A DNA stretch of 64,000 bases from Virgibacillus_P tibetensis (GCF_036026595.1 NZ_JARZFX010000004.1:186001-250000), one strand, 5' to 3'; positions 35,387-45,048 are shown, counted from the stretch's first letter. Notes: generated from the sequence alone by a model not told the origin. Made by a program: numbers and translations.

Positions 35387-36637
35387 ATGAAGAAAAAAAT
35401 AGTTTTTATGTTGAGTACTATGAATGTTGGCGGAACCGAAAAGTCTTTGCTTAACTTGATTTCAGAACTATCAAGAGAAAAGTATGATATAAGTATATAT
35501 TTGCTGCTAGAGCATGGGGGTTATTTAAATGATATACCTAATGATGTCAATGTTCGCTTTTTTAAAGGGTTTAAGGAGTTAAAACGCAGACTAAACTATC
35601 CTCCAAAAGAAACAATTATTAAGATGTTTAAGGAAGGGGAAATTATTGGTTCCTTAAAACTTTTAATCTTACACATAATATTAAAATTAACAAAAGATAG
35701 AAGGATTTTCTTTAAGTATCTGTTGAAAAAGTATCCTGTTTTAGATGAACACTATGACATTGCTGTAGCTTATGCTGGTCCTATGGACTTCATAAGCTAT
35801 TTTGTTGCCAAAAAAATAAGAGCAAACAGAAAGTTTCAGTGGGTCCATTTCGATGTTACCAAAGTGGGTTTTGATAAAAGATTCGTCTCTAGAATTTACA
35901 ATGAATACGATAGAATATGTGTGGTATCTAAAGAAGGAAAAGTCAAATTAGAAACAATGTTACCTGCATTAAAAGAAAAAGTCACTTTCTTTCCTCACAT
36001 TATTTCATCAGAGGTAATTCGTAGTCAGTTAGATAAGGGAAAAGGATTTAATGATGAATTTGATGGAATTAGAATTCTAACTGTAGGTAGGTTAGCAATT
36101 GAAAAAGGGCAAGATATTGGTATAAGGGTTTTAGCGAAATTAATAGAATGTGGATATAACGCCAAGTGGTACTGTGTAGGGGATGGGGAGTCGAGAAAAT
36201 ACTATGAGAAGCTTATTAGAGAATATAATTTAGATGATAAATTTATCTTATTAGGTACTGATAAAAACCCCTATCCGTATATAGAACAGTGTGACGTATA
36301 TGTTCAACCTTCTCGGCATGAAGGTTACTGTATAACACTTGCGGAAGCTAGATTATTAAGAAAGCCAATTGTGACAACCGACTTCACTGGCGCAAAGGAA
36401 CAAATAATAAATGGGGAAACAGGACTAATTGTAGGTGTGGACGATCGAGAAATATATAATGGGGTCAAAAAACTACTGTCAGAAAACAAATTACGTCAAG
36501 AATTTTCAAGTAATTTGGGAAAAAAAACGTTCCATAAGGATTTTGACATAAATAATTTTTTTGGATATGTGGACGATGGAAATTCTCCTTCGATAATTGA
36601 GAAGAATAAAAGGTCTGCTCTAAAATATGTGAAATAA
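35387..36637 (+). CDS. Glycosyltransferase family 4
   Basis: A 416-residue GT-B enzyme beginning MKKKIVFMLSTMNVGGTEKS; the donor site is SRHEGYCITLAEARLLRKPI. It is the third member of the subgroup with 28250 and 34166. It is the last glycosyltransferase of the operon and is followed by the ABC exporter. Confidence 0.86.
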   Translation: MKKKIVFMLSTMNVGGTEKSLLNLISELSREKYDISIYLLLEHGGYLNDIPNDVNVRFFKGFKELKRRLNYPPKETIIKMFKEGEIIGSLKLLILHIILKLTKDRRIFFKYLLKKYPVLDEHYDIAVAYAGPMDFISYFVAKKIRANRKFQWVHFDVTKVGFDKRFVSRIYNEYDRICVVSKEGKVKLETMLPALKEKVTFFPHIISSEVIRSQLDKGKGFNDEFDGIRILTVGRLAIEKGQDIGIRVLAKLIECGYNAKWYCVGDGESRKYYEKLIREYNLDDKFILLGTDKNPYPYIEQCDVYVQPSRHEGYCITLAEARLLRKPIVTTDFTGAKEQIINGETGLIVGVDDREIYNGVKKLLSENKLRQEFSSNLGKKTFHKDFDINNFFGYVDDGNSPSIIEKNKRSALKYVK

Positions 36638-36709
36638 ACACATAAGATAGAAAAATAGATGACTAAATTAATTTTGTATAAAATAACTTAACTAAAAGGT
36701 GTGAGAGGG

Positions 36710-38500
36710 TTGCATACTGTTTTAAAAAAATTACTATTTCTATTCAACAAAAGAGAAAAGAAAAAGCTTTTAATTTTATTACTAATGATGATTTTCGCTG
36801 CTATATTTGAAACTGTTGGAATAGGTTTGATTGTTCCCTTTGTAGGAATTGTAACAAACCCGGAATTTATTCAACAACAGCCGATTTTAGCCTATTTATA
36901 TGAATTATTTAACTTTCGGTCTACCAATGCTTTCATCTTGTTTTCTGTAGTATTGTTATTCACTATATTTATAATGAAAAATTTATATTTACTATTCTTT
37001 TTTTATGCACAGTGCAGGGTGATTTTAAACCAACAAGTAAAGCTCTCAAGAAGCTTACTTAATGAATACCTAACAAAACCTTACACATTTCATTTACAAC
37101 GAAATTCTGCAGAGCTACTAAGAAACATTAATACAGAGGTCCCCAGAGTTTTTCAAGGTATCATCATGTCTGTTTTTCAATTACTTACCGAAATTCTAAT
37201 TATCACATGTATTCTAACGTTACTAGTCATTGCCGCCCCTATAGCAACATTAACAGCCTCTATCATTTTAGTTAGTAGTGTATTGATATTTTTCAATGTA
37301 TTCCGCAAGAAGATCACTCAGTTAGGAACAGAGCAACAAAAAGTAAGTGGAACAATGATCAAGTGGGTAAATCAAGGGCTTGGAGCAAGTAAAGAAGTAA
37401 AAGTTTCGGGAAAAGAAAACTTCTTTGTAAATGCATATACAAAGCAAAGTCAAATTAAAGCTAATAATGGAAGGTATTTAAAGATGCTTGACCAATCGCC
37501 TAGACTTTTTATTGAAACGTTATTAGTTGGTACTGTGCTTATTACAATGCTAATCATTATTTTTCAGGGCATGAACACAACTGAAATTGTTCCTAAAATG
37601 GCATTATTTGCGATGGCAGCATTTAGATTAATGCCTTCTATAACACGTGTAATTTCACTAATTACAGCTATTCGGGTGAGTCAGCCGGCATTATATGTAG
37701 TGTATGAGGATTTGTTTGAAAATAGAGAGGAACGAGCAAAACAAATTGATACAAGAAAACCAAAAGAATTAATAAACGATGGAAATAAAGTCTTTATTGA
37801 TTCTATCAAGTTAGAGGAAGTTTCATATCGTTATCCTGATCAAGGTGAGTGTGCAGTTGAAAATGTCTCACTAACAATTCCTATTGGTCAATCAGTAGCG
37901 TTTGTAGGAGAATCTGGTGCAGGAAAGACTACTATTATCGATATTATTCTTGGATTATTGGAACCAGAAAAAGGAAATATGCTGGTGGACGATAAGAGTC
38001 TAATTCAACAAAAGTCACTATGGCAACAGAAAATCGGCTATATCCCACAATTTATTTTCTTATCAGATGATACTATCCGCGGAAATGTGGCATTTGGATT
38101 AGATAATAACCATATTGATGACGAGCAAGTATGGAGGGTATTAGAACAAGCACAATTAAAAGAGTTTGTTGAACAGCTACCAGGTAAATTGGAAACAACT
38201 GTTGGAGAACGAGGTGTTAGACTATCGGGAGGCCAACGGCAACGAATTGGTATCGCGAGAGCTTTGTATCATAACCCCGAAATTTTATTTATGGATGAAG
38301 CTACATCAGCGCTCGATAATGAAACAGAAAAAGAGATTATGAAAGCAATTAATGGCTTGAAGGGAGATAAAACCTTAATTATTATAGCGCATCGATTAAG
38401 TACAATAGAAAACTGTGATACTGTCTTCAGAATTAATGGAGGTAAATTAATAGACATTGAAGATAATTCAGAGAAAACAACTTATAAAAAAGCATTATAG
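36710..38500 (+). CDS. ABC exporter, MsbA/PglK-like, candidate repeat-unit flippase
   Basis: A 596-residue half-transporter: six-helix membrane domain in residues 15-320, then an ATPase domain with Walker A GESGAGKTT, signature LSGGQRQR and Walker B ILFMDEATSALD. As a dimer it would move a lipid-linked substrate across the membrane. The operon has no MATE-like Wzx (EpsK) flippase in view, so this protein is the best candidate for the job, as PglK is in Campylobacter. TTG at 36710 is chosen as start because AAGGTG is then well spaced; GTG at 36701 is possible. Confidence 0.82.
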   Translation: MHTVLKKLLFLFNKREKKKLLILLLMMIFAAIFETVGIGLIVPFVGIVTNPEFIQQQPILAYLYELFNFRSTNAFILFSVVLLFTIFIMKNLYLLFFFYAQCRVILNQQVKLSRSLLNEYLTKPYTFHLQRNSAELLRNINTEVPRVFQGIIMSVFQLLTEILIITCILTLLVIAAPIATLTASIILVSSVLIFFNVFRKKITQLGTEQQKVSGTMIKWVNQGLGASKEVKVSGKENFFVNAYTKQSQIKANNGRYLKMLDQSPRLFIETLLVGTVLITMLIIIFQGMNTTEIVPKMALFAMAAFRLMPSITRVISLITAIRVSQPALYVVYEDLFENREERAKQIDTRKPKELINDGNKVFIDSIKLEEVSYRYPDQGECAVENVSLTIPIGQSVAFVGESGAGKTTIIDIILGLLEPEKGNMLVDDKSLIQQKSLWQQKIGYIPQFIFLSDDTIRGNVAFGLDNNHIDDEQVWRVLEQAQLKEFVEQLPGKLETTVGERGVRLSGGQRQRIGIARALYHNPEILFMDEATSALDNETEKEIMKAINGLKGDKTLIIIAHRLSTIENCDTVFRINGGKLIDIEDNSEKTTYKKAL

Positions 38501-38526
38501 TAAAAGTTACTTAGGAGGGTGTCTCT

Positions 38527-39693
38527 TTGGGGTTAGAGTGTGATAGAAGTTTTGTGAAAATACAAGATATGTATGTCTCTATGGATAAGAATATTTTAAG
38601 TTTAGCATGGTTTCTTTTAATCAGAACTAGGCCGTTTAATCTACATTTTACAGCATATAATAAATTTCTTAGGATTTTACCAGGACGATTCATTAAATTA
38701 CTACGAATAATTAACATAATCAAAAATCTGATTTTTATAAAGTATATGTATATGTATATGTATAAGGATAATCATGAATTTGTAGAATCTTCATATGATG
38801 GACACATACTAGTAAAAACTTCAAATGGAAACAAAATTTTCAACCTTCAAGAAAAAACAGTTGTGACACAGTATAAAGTGGAATTTAAAAAAGAATTATT
38901 CACCAAGATAGCAACCAATTTAAAAGGTATTGGGAATTATTATATATCACCTAACATCAAGCAAATAAATTCTGATGAGAAATCGATATCTGAGGAGTAT
39001 ATAAATCTTTATAAAGCAGATCGATTTTACCCTATTACTTCCTATTTTGATAATGTCATTTTACCGATTTGGGAAAGGAATATTGAGTTATTTCCTATTA
39101 AAAAAATAATGCTAAAGGATTACCTTTTAGATCAAGAACGTTTTATTATTACTAGAATTAATTATCTCAAAAAAGAGGGTTATGATAGGGAGTGCTTGGT
39201 AAATATCCAAAGGTATGTAGAGGGGCTTCGTGAAAAACTGAGTTTAGATTATACAAATAATATTAAATACATTTATCTGACCTTAACGCACGGTGACCTT
39301 CATGCATGGAACATTCTATTAAATAAAAAGAAGTCAATACTAATTGATTGGGATACACAAAAGGAGAGATCGTTGTATCACGACTTCTATTACATGTATT
39401 ATCACAATATATTTGAAAGAACAAGTGTTAACCACAAGTCTTTTAAATTAAGCTTAAATAAAAATATAAATAAAACTAGAAAAAATGTAAAAAAGAAAAT
39501 AAATGAGAGTGAACAAGATATAAGTTTGAATAAGGAACTATACAGAATGTTGTTTTATTTGGAGTATATTTACTTAGACTTTGAAAATAGAGTAGAAATA
39601 CAAACAAATAACAATAGTATTCAAAAATGTCTGTTTAAGATAAATAATTGTATAAGAGTGTTTAAAGAGACAGACGAAGAATTAGAAAATTAG
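38527..39693 (+). CDS. APH/choline-kinase-fold phosphotransferase-like protein
   Basis: A 388-residue protein that I can place only by its kinase-like core: LTHGDLHAWNILL (catalytic loop HGDxxxxN) and ILIDWDTQK (metal-binding DWD) near residues 255-280, as in aminoglycoside phosphotransferase and choline kinase folds. The N-terminal half is unfamiliar, tyrosine-rich, and contains a MYMYMY run encoded by a TATATG repeat. It follows the ABC exporter at the end of the eps operon, so a sugar, lipid or alcohol phosphorylation linked to the polysaccharide is plausible. The start is TTG after AGGAGGG. Strongly AT-rich. Confidence 0.65.
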   Translation: MGLECDRSFVKIQDMYVSMDKNILSLAWFLLIRTRPFNLHFTAYNKFLRILPGRFIKLLRIINIIKNLIFIKYMYMYMYKDNHEFVESSYDGHILVKTSNGNKIFNLQEKTVVTQYKVEFKKELFTKIATNLKGIGNYYISPNIKQINSDEKSISEEYINLYKADRFYPITSYFDNVILPIWERNIELFPIKKIMLKDYLLDQERFIITRINYLKKEGYDRECLVNIQRYVEGLREKLSLDYTNNIKYIYLTLTHGDLHAWNILLNKKKSILIDWDTQKERSLYHDFYYMYYHNIFERTSVNHKSFKLSLNKNINKTRKNVKKKINESEQDISLNKELYRMLFYLEYIYLDFENRVEIQTNNNSIQKCLFKINNCIRVFKETDEELEN

Positions 39694-39739
39694 AAAATAA
39701 AATAAGTTTTAATCTCGGTAATATAATATAAGTTACTAA

Positions 39740-40209
39740 TTGTTACCAAGAGAATATTCTCTTTTCATGCCATGGTCGGATGACTTTGCTAAATTGAAGT
39801 CTTGGGTACCTAACCATGGTTATCAACACTTTGGAACTGTTTCTAAAGAAAGAGGTGCAGAAGAATTCATAAGGTTAGTAAATATATATGAGTCAGTAAA
39901 CAAAAATGGATATAGTCCGGGTGGGGAATTTGGAAAGATAGAAGGGTTTTTTTAAAGAATGGCAATCAATATAGATTTATAATTGAACGTGGTAAGCATG
40001 GAGCTGCTGTGTTATTAGCTATGGGAGCTAAGTCGCTTAGAGTTAAATACTTAGATAAATGGTCGAGAATAATTGATATTAATGATATTAGTAATTGGCC
40101 TTTGGTCAAAAATGGAAGTTGGGAAAAGGATATTGCAAAAACATTCTTTATGAGGTTCTTTTGTGAAAACGGAAGTGAGAAGGCTATAAATATAGAGATT
40201 TACAATTAA
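39740..40209 (+). pseudogene. Frameshifted ParB-like-domain protein gene from a polysaccharide cluster
   Basis: Two consecutive frames read as one protein if one T is added to the 7-T run at about 39947-39953. The first part contains NHGYQHFGTVSKERGAEEF, the second GKHGAAVLLAMGAKSLRV followed by WPLVKNGSWEKDIA. This layout (a YQHFG segment, a ParB-like GxHR-type loop, then WPxVKNG) matches proteins of unknown function that I associate with polysaccharide clusters. The N-terminus also looks short. A sequencing error in the T run could explain the break. Confidence 0.6.
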
Positions 40210-40577
40210 TGGTGTAATTACTGATTCTAACATCATAATTAATGGTACAAAGACAAGAAAATATATTATTCATTTATTTTATATAACGGGAATTGGTGCT
40301 CAATCCATTAAATAGGGGAATTCTTACACTTATAAAAATCTGAATAATGGCTATTAAGTAAGTTATTAAGTTTAAAGGAGCAAATAGAAGGAGGTAGATT
40401 GAGAACAATGGAAAGTTGATTAGAGAAGCTGGGTCCTAAAATAGGAGTTACCCTTAACTCCCAAATAAGAGGAAACCATTTATAAACTACTCAATAATAA
40501 TAGAGGAAATGGTATTGTAATTAAAATGCGTCAATTAAGAAAAAATGTGCAAAAACTACCAAATCCTATGAAAAGCA
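40210..40577 (+). other. Gene-free stretch between eps and rfb genes
   Basis: About 370 bp, very AT-rich, with stops in all frames and no recognisable gene fragment. It separates the decayed end of the eps operon from the rfb genes. No clear promoter was found. Confidence 0.45.
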
Positions 40578-40606
40578 ACATCTCAGTCTAACTAGAGGTG
40601 TTTTTT
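40578..40606 (+). terminator. Terminator upstream of rfbA
   Basis: ACATCTC pairs with GAGGTGT (one T-G pair) around a 10-base loop, followed by a run of T. It lies only 35 bp before rfbA and no promoter is visible between them, so it may be an attenuator rather than a simple end. Confidence 0.65.
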
Positions 40607-40640
40607 AATGTGCATTTTTTAATTTAAAAGGAGGGCTACT

Positions 40641-41546
40641 ATGAAAGGAATTATTTTAGCTGGAGGCAGTGGAACTAGGTTATACCCATTAACGAAATCT
40701 ATATCGAAACAATTATTACCGATCTACGATAAACCTATGATTTATTATCCGATTTCCGTTTTAATGTTGGCTGGAATTAAAGATATTCTTATTATATCAA
40801 CGCCTGAAGATACACCACGTTTTCAACAGCTGTTAGGGAATGGGACGGAGTTAGGAATTAATTTAACTTACTCTATACAAGAGGAACCAAATGGTTTGGC
40901 AGAAGCTTTTATTATTGGTGAAGAGTTTATTGGTAAAGATGATGTCTCCTTAATTTTAGGTGACAATATTTTCTACGGTCATGAATTTACTTCTCACCTA
41001 GAAAGGGTGTCGAGCCAATTAAGTGGTGCTACAATATTTGGCTATAATGTCAAAGATCCAGAGCGGTTTGGTGTAGTTGAATTTGATTCAAACGGGCAAG
41101 TATTGTCAATCGAAGAAAAACCGATTTTTCCGAAGTCTAACTATGCCATAACAGGTTTATACTTCTTTGATAATCAGGTTATAGATGTTGCCAAAAGTGT
41201 AAAGCCATCGGAAAGAGGAGAATTGGAAATAACCGATATTCTTAATGAATACTTAATTAAAGGTCAGTTGAAAGTTGATCTACTCGGACGTGGATTTGCT
41301 TGGCTAGATACTGGAACACATGAGTCTTTATTAGAAGCTTCACAGTTCATTGAGATTATTGAAAAGCGCCAGCGCTTTAAAGTTGCATGCTTAGAAGAGA
41401 TCTCTTATAACAGAGGCTATATCTCAACGTCTAAATTATTAGAATTAGCAGAGCCACTAAGGAAAAGTGAGTATGGTCAATATTTACTTCGATTGGTAGA
41501 AATGAATAGGATCAAAGAAAGAGAAGAACTCTTAGTTAATAAATAG
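40641..41546 (+). CDS. rfbA: Glucose-1-phosphate thymidylyltransferase
   Basis: A 301-residue RmlA/RfbA enzyme making dTDP-glucose from dTTP and glucose-1-phosphate. The N-terminal signature MKGIILAGGSGTRLYPLT is intact, as are SKQLLPIYDKPMIYYPIS, LGDNIFYGHEF and AWLDTGTHESLLEAS. It is the first gene of the rfb group and lies 15 bp before rfbB. With rfbB it provides dTDP-4-keto-6-deoxyglucose. Confidence 0.95.
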   Translation: MKGIILAGGSGTRLYPLTKSISKQLLPIYDKPMIYYPISVLMLAGIKDILIISTPEDTPRFQQLLGNGTELGINLTYSIQEEPNGLAEAFIIGEEFIGKDDVSLILGDNIFYGHEFTSHLERVSSQLSGATIFGYNVKDPERFGVVEFDSNGQVLSIEEKPIFPKSNYAITGLYFFDNQVIDVAKSVKPSERGELEITDILNEYLIKGQLKVDLLGRGFAWLDTGTHESLLEASQFIEIIEKRQRFKVACLEEISYNRGYISTSKLLELAEPLRKSEYGQYLLRLVEMNRIKEREELLVNK

Positions 41547-41561
41547 CCTGGAGGAGAAAAT

Positions 41562-42590
41562 ATGAATATTTTAGTAACTGGTGGAGCAGGATTTATCGGA
41601 AGTAATTTTATTAGGTTTATGCTTAAAAAATATCCGGGCTATAAGATTGTAAACTTCGATAAGCTAACCTATGCAGGCAATCTAGAGAATTTGAAAGATG
41701 TAGAGAGTATCTTGAACTACCAGTTCGTCAAAGGAGATATTATCGATGTTCAGTTAGTAGAGTCCACGGTGAAACAACATAAAATAAATTGTATAATTAA
41801 CTTTGCTGCGGAGTCTCATGTTGATAGAAGCATTAATGATCCAGCTATATTTGTTAAAACAAATGTGCTTGGAACTCAAACATTGCTGGATGTTGGCTAC
41901 AGAAATAACATTCAAAAGTATCTTCAAATATCGACAGATGAAGTCTATGGAAGTCTTGGAGAAAAAGGTTATTTTACAGAAGAGACACCGTTATCTCCGA
42001 ACAGTCCTTATTCTGCAAGCAAGGCAGGCGCAGATCTCATAGTGAAATCCTATTACGAAACGTACAAAATGAATGTTAACATTACACGTTGTTCAAATAA
42101 CTATGGACCATATCATTTTCCTGAAAAGTTAATTCCGCTAATAATCACAAATGCGATAGAAAACAAAGAATTACCAGTATATGGTGATGGTTTACATGTG
42201 AGAGATTGGCTGCATGTTAAAGACCACTGTAGTGCTATTGACTTAGTTCTTCATGAGGGAACTCCAGGTGAAGTTTATAATGTTGGCGGTCATAATGAAA
42301 AGCGTAATATTGATATTGTAAAAGGAATATTAAAGTACCTTGGAAAGTCAGACGAATTGATAAAGTATGTGGAAGACCGAAAAGGACATGATCGTCGCTA
42401 TGCTATAGACCCTAATAAACTTATAAAGGAATTAGGATGGGAACATACTTATACCTTGAATGAGGGCCTGAAAGAGACGGTGAAATGGTACTCAGATAAC
42501 CAACAATGGTGGAAAAATATAAAAAGTGGAGAATACGTAGCTTTCAATCAGGTCAAGTGTAATGATAAGTCACTGATAGCGCGCAATTAG
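41562..42590 (+). CDS. rfbB: dTDP-glucose 4,6-dehydratase
   Basis: A 342-residue RmlB/RfbB enzyme. The NAD site is TGGAGFIGSNF; the active site has STDEVYGSLG and YSASKAGADL (Tyr-x3-Lys). The family's NNYGPYHFPEKLIPL and GDGLHVRDWLHVKDHC segments are complete. It produces dTDP-4-keto-6-deoxyglucose. The usual next steps (rfbC, rfbD) are broken or missing here, so the product may feed another pathway or enzymes outside the window. Confidence 0.95.
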   Translation: MNILVTGGAGFIGSNFIRFMLKKYPGYKIVNFDKLTYAGNLENLKDVESILNYQFVKGDIIDVQLVESTVKQHKINCIINFAAESHVDRSINDPAIFVKTNVLGTQTLLDVGYRNNIQKYLQISTDEVYGSLGEKGYFTEETPLSPNSPYSASKAGADLIVKSYYETYKMNVNITRCSNNYGPYHFPEKLIPLIITNAIENKELPVYGDGLHVRDWLHVKDHCSAIDLVLHEGTPGEVYNVGGHNEKRNIDIVKGILKYLGKSDELIKYVEDRKGHDRRYAIDPNKLIKELGWEHTYTLNEGLKETVKWYSDNQQWWKNIKSGEYVAFNQVKCNDKSLIARN

Positions 42591-42607
42591 AAGGAGGGGG
42601 GGTAACT

Positions 42608-43050
42608 ATGAAAGTAAAACTTAGAGGCTATGGGATTGAAAATAATTTCATTCAAGATAACAATTCCTTATCGGTTGAAAAGAAACGATAAGAGGCATGC
42701 ATTACCAACTAAATCCACAATCCCAGGTAAAGCTAGTAAGAGTGGTCAGCGGTTCTATTCTTGATGTAGTAGTAGATATTAGAAAAATCTCGGCCACCTT
42801 TGGGAAGTGGTTTGGTGTTGAATTGAGCGAGGAGAACAAAAAGCAACTTCTAGTCCCTAAAGGATTTTCCCACGGTTTCTGTACGCTTGAAGAGAACACA
42901 GAGGTTGTATATAAAGTAGACACCTATTATGCACCTGAACTTGATAGAGGAATCATATGGAATGATAAGAAAATAAATATCATTAGTCCAACAAATAATC
43001 CTATATTGTCGGTGAAAGATAAGGTTTATCCAGAAATTGATGCTTCCTAA
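42608..43050 (+). pseudogene. rfbC: Broken dTDP-4-dehydrorhamnose 3,5-epimerase gene
   Basis: A good ribosome binding site (GGAGGGGG) and ATG at 42608 begin a frame reading MKVKLRGYGIENNFIQDNNS and then LSVEK before a stop. One base is needed near 42680 to continue into TIRGMHYQLNPQ and the rest of an RmlC protein, which runs to 43050. In addition about 30 residues normally found between the start and YGIENNF, including the conserved DxRGxFxE region, are missing. The downstream part from 42697 (117 residues) retains GFSHGFCTLEE but not the N-terminal strands. The gene is therefore inactive by two lesions. Confidence 0.85.
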
Positions 43051-43101
43051 TTCTCACTACTTGTTTTTAAAAATATAGAAGTTTAAATCGGAGAGGTTAC
43101 C

Positions 43102-45033
43102 ATGAGTGCTATCGCTGGAATATACCATTTAAATAAAGAGCCTATATCTAGAGAACACAATTTCGGTATGATGCAGGCATTACAAAAATACCCCGCTGAC
43201 GATGCCCAAATGTGGCAAAAAGATAATGTTTTTTTAGGCTGCCATGCACAATGGATCACTCCAGAGTCAGTCGGAGAGCAACTGCCTTATTATGACTATG
43301 ACCGTCAATTAGCTATTACAGTTGATGCTATTATCGATAATCGGGATGAATTATTTAATAATCTACAGGTTGATCGACCGGAAAGAAAGTTAATGCCTGA
43401 TAGTCAATTGATTTTATTGGCGTATTGTAAATGGGGGGAAGATACACCGAAACATTTAATAGGCGACTTCGCCTTTATGATCTGGGATGAAAAAAAGCAG
43501 AAACTTTTTGGTGCCAGGGACTTTTCTGGAACTAGAACATTATATTATTTTCTAATCCAACACCGCTTTGCATTTTGTACAACAATTGAGCCTCTTTTAA
43601 CTTTACCTTATGTACAAAGAGATCTGAATGAACAATGGCTCGCGGAATTTATGGCTATTTCCGGGATGTATGAAACGACAGATGCTTCAATTACCCCATA
43701 TCAAAGTATTATGCAAATACCACCTTCACATTCAATTTCTGTAACTGAAGATAAAGTTAAACTTATAAAATACTGCACAGTAACCTCTAATAAGCAATTA
43801 AAGCTGGGCTCAGGTGAAGCATATGTAGAAGCGTTTCAAGAGATATTTCAAGAAGCTGTTAATTCTCGCTTGCGTACCAGTCAAAAAGTCGGTGTTCAGT
43901 TAAGCGGTGGATTGGATTCAGGTGCGGTAGCTAGCTTTGCAGCAAAAACCTTACGTGAGCGAAATCAAAGTTTAGATAGCTTTAGCTACATTCCTTCGAA
44001 GGATTTTAGTGATTTCACACCAAAACAATTAATACCTAATGAGAGAGCACAAATTCACTCAACAGTCAGTCACGTAGGAAGCATTAAAGACCACTACTTA
44101 GACTTTTACGGGAGAGAACCCTACTCACAAATAGACGATTTTTTAGATCTGATGGAAATGCCGTATAAATTCTTTGAGAATTCTTTTTGGTTAGAAGGAT
44201 TGGTGGAGAAAGCAAATGAAGAGGGAGTGGGTGTATTACTTAATGGTGATCGAGGGAATTTTAGTATTTCATGGGGATCTTCTTTAGATTATTACGCAAT
44301 TCTGTTAAAAAAAATAAAATGGATTCGGCTTTATCAGGAATTGGACCAATATAGCAGGAATATGGGGAGTGCCAGGCTAAGAAAGCTGCCACATATCTTT
44401 AGAATTGGCTTTCCATTTATGGATCAAATTTTCTCAAAGGCTAAAGCATATAAATTACCTTCTTACATAAATATGGACTTTGCTGAAAGTACTGATGTTT
44501 TCAAAAGTCTTAAAGAAAAAGGTGTATACGAAAGTTTTACACCTAATATATATGAAGAAAGAAAAAGGCATTTTGAGGAGGCCTTTTATTGGAACTCTAC
44601 GAATACATTAGCAGCTAAGTTATCGTTAAGATATTCGGTATGGAAGCGTGATCCGACGAATGATCTGCGTGTGGTCAGATTTTGTCTATCGATACCTGAG
44701 GATCAATATGTCCAAAAGGGGTTAGACCGTGCTCTTGTGCGAAATTCCACAAAAAACTTTTTACCTGACGAAATTAGATTAAATCAGCGATACCGCGGGG
44801 TTCAAGGTGTTGACTGGGTTCAACGAATAACTCCATATTGGAATATTATTATCGAGGAGTTAAAACAGATTAGTAGTGATAGCAGAATTACATATTTTAT
44901 AGATGGCAAAGTAATAAAGAAGTTACTCCAGGAGGTTGAAGGTGAAATAAAGCCTGAGTATGCTATTAACCCAAACTTTAAAGTGCTAATGCGATGTTTA
45001 ATTCTTTCTAGGTTTTTAAAAAAACATAATTGA
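43102..45033 (+). CDS. Lasso peptide cyclase C1 (asparagine synthetase-like)
   Basis: A 643-residue AsnB-like enzyme of the lasso peptide macrolactam synthetase type. The N-terminal glutaminase-like domain starts MSAIAGIYHL, with Ser where AsnB has the catalytic Cys, as usual for lasso cyclases. The ATP-pyrophosphatase domain has LSGGLDSGAVASFAA near residue 270. It should adenylate an Asp or Glu side chain of the precursor and close the ring with the N-terminal amine. A precursor gene starts 15 bp after it. A second cyclase follows at 45436; the two are nearly the same length and closely similar in their first 150 residues. Confidence 0.93.
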   Translation: MSAIAGIYHLNKEPISREHNFGMMQALQKYPADDAQMWQKDNVFLGCHAQWITPESVGEQLPYYDYDRQLAITVDAIIDNRDELFNNLQVDRPERKLMPDSQLILLAYCKWGEDTPKHLIGDFAFMIWDEKKQKLFGARDFSGTRTLYYFLIQHRFAFCTTIEPLLTLPYVQRDLNEQWLAEFMAISGMYETTDASITPYQSIMQIPPSHSISVTEDKVKLIKYCTVTSNKQLKLGSGEAYVEAFQEIFQEAVNSRLRTSQKVGVQLSGGLDSGAVASFAAKTLRERNQSLDSFSYIPSKDFSDFTPKQLIPNERAQIHSTVSHVGSIKDHYLDFYGREPYSQIDDFLDLMEMPYKFFENSFWLEGLVEKANEEGVGVLLNGDRGNFSISWGSSLDYYAILLKKIKWIRLYQELDQYSRNMGSARLRKLPHIFRIGFPFMDQIFSKAKAYKLPSYINMDFAESTDVFKSLKEKGVYESFTPNIYEERKRHFEEAFYWNSTNTLAAKLSLRYSVWKRDPTNDLRVVRFCLSIPEDQYVQKGLDRALVRNSTKNFLPDEIRLNQRYRGVQGVDWVQRITPYWNIIIEELKQISSDSRITYFIDGKVIKKLLQEVEGEIKPEYAINPNFKVLMRCLILSRFLKKHN

Positions 45034-45048
45034 AGGGAGGTGGGAATA

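Noticed and set aside
38745..38765. TATATG repeat as possible phase-variation tract
   Set aside because: The unit is six bases, so changes in copy number keep the frame; it would only alter the MYMYMY length.
42697..43050. Shortened rfbC as an intact 117-residue gene from ATG 42697
   Set aside because: That ATG is an internal conserved Met of RmlC (RGMHYQLNP), it has no ribosome binding site, and the true start with a strong site lies at 42608 in another frame.
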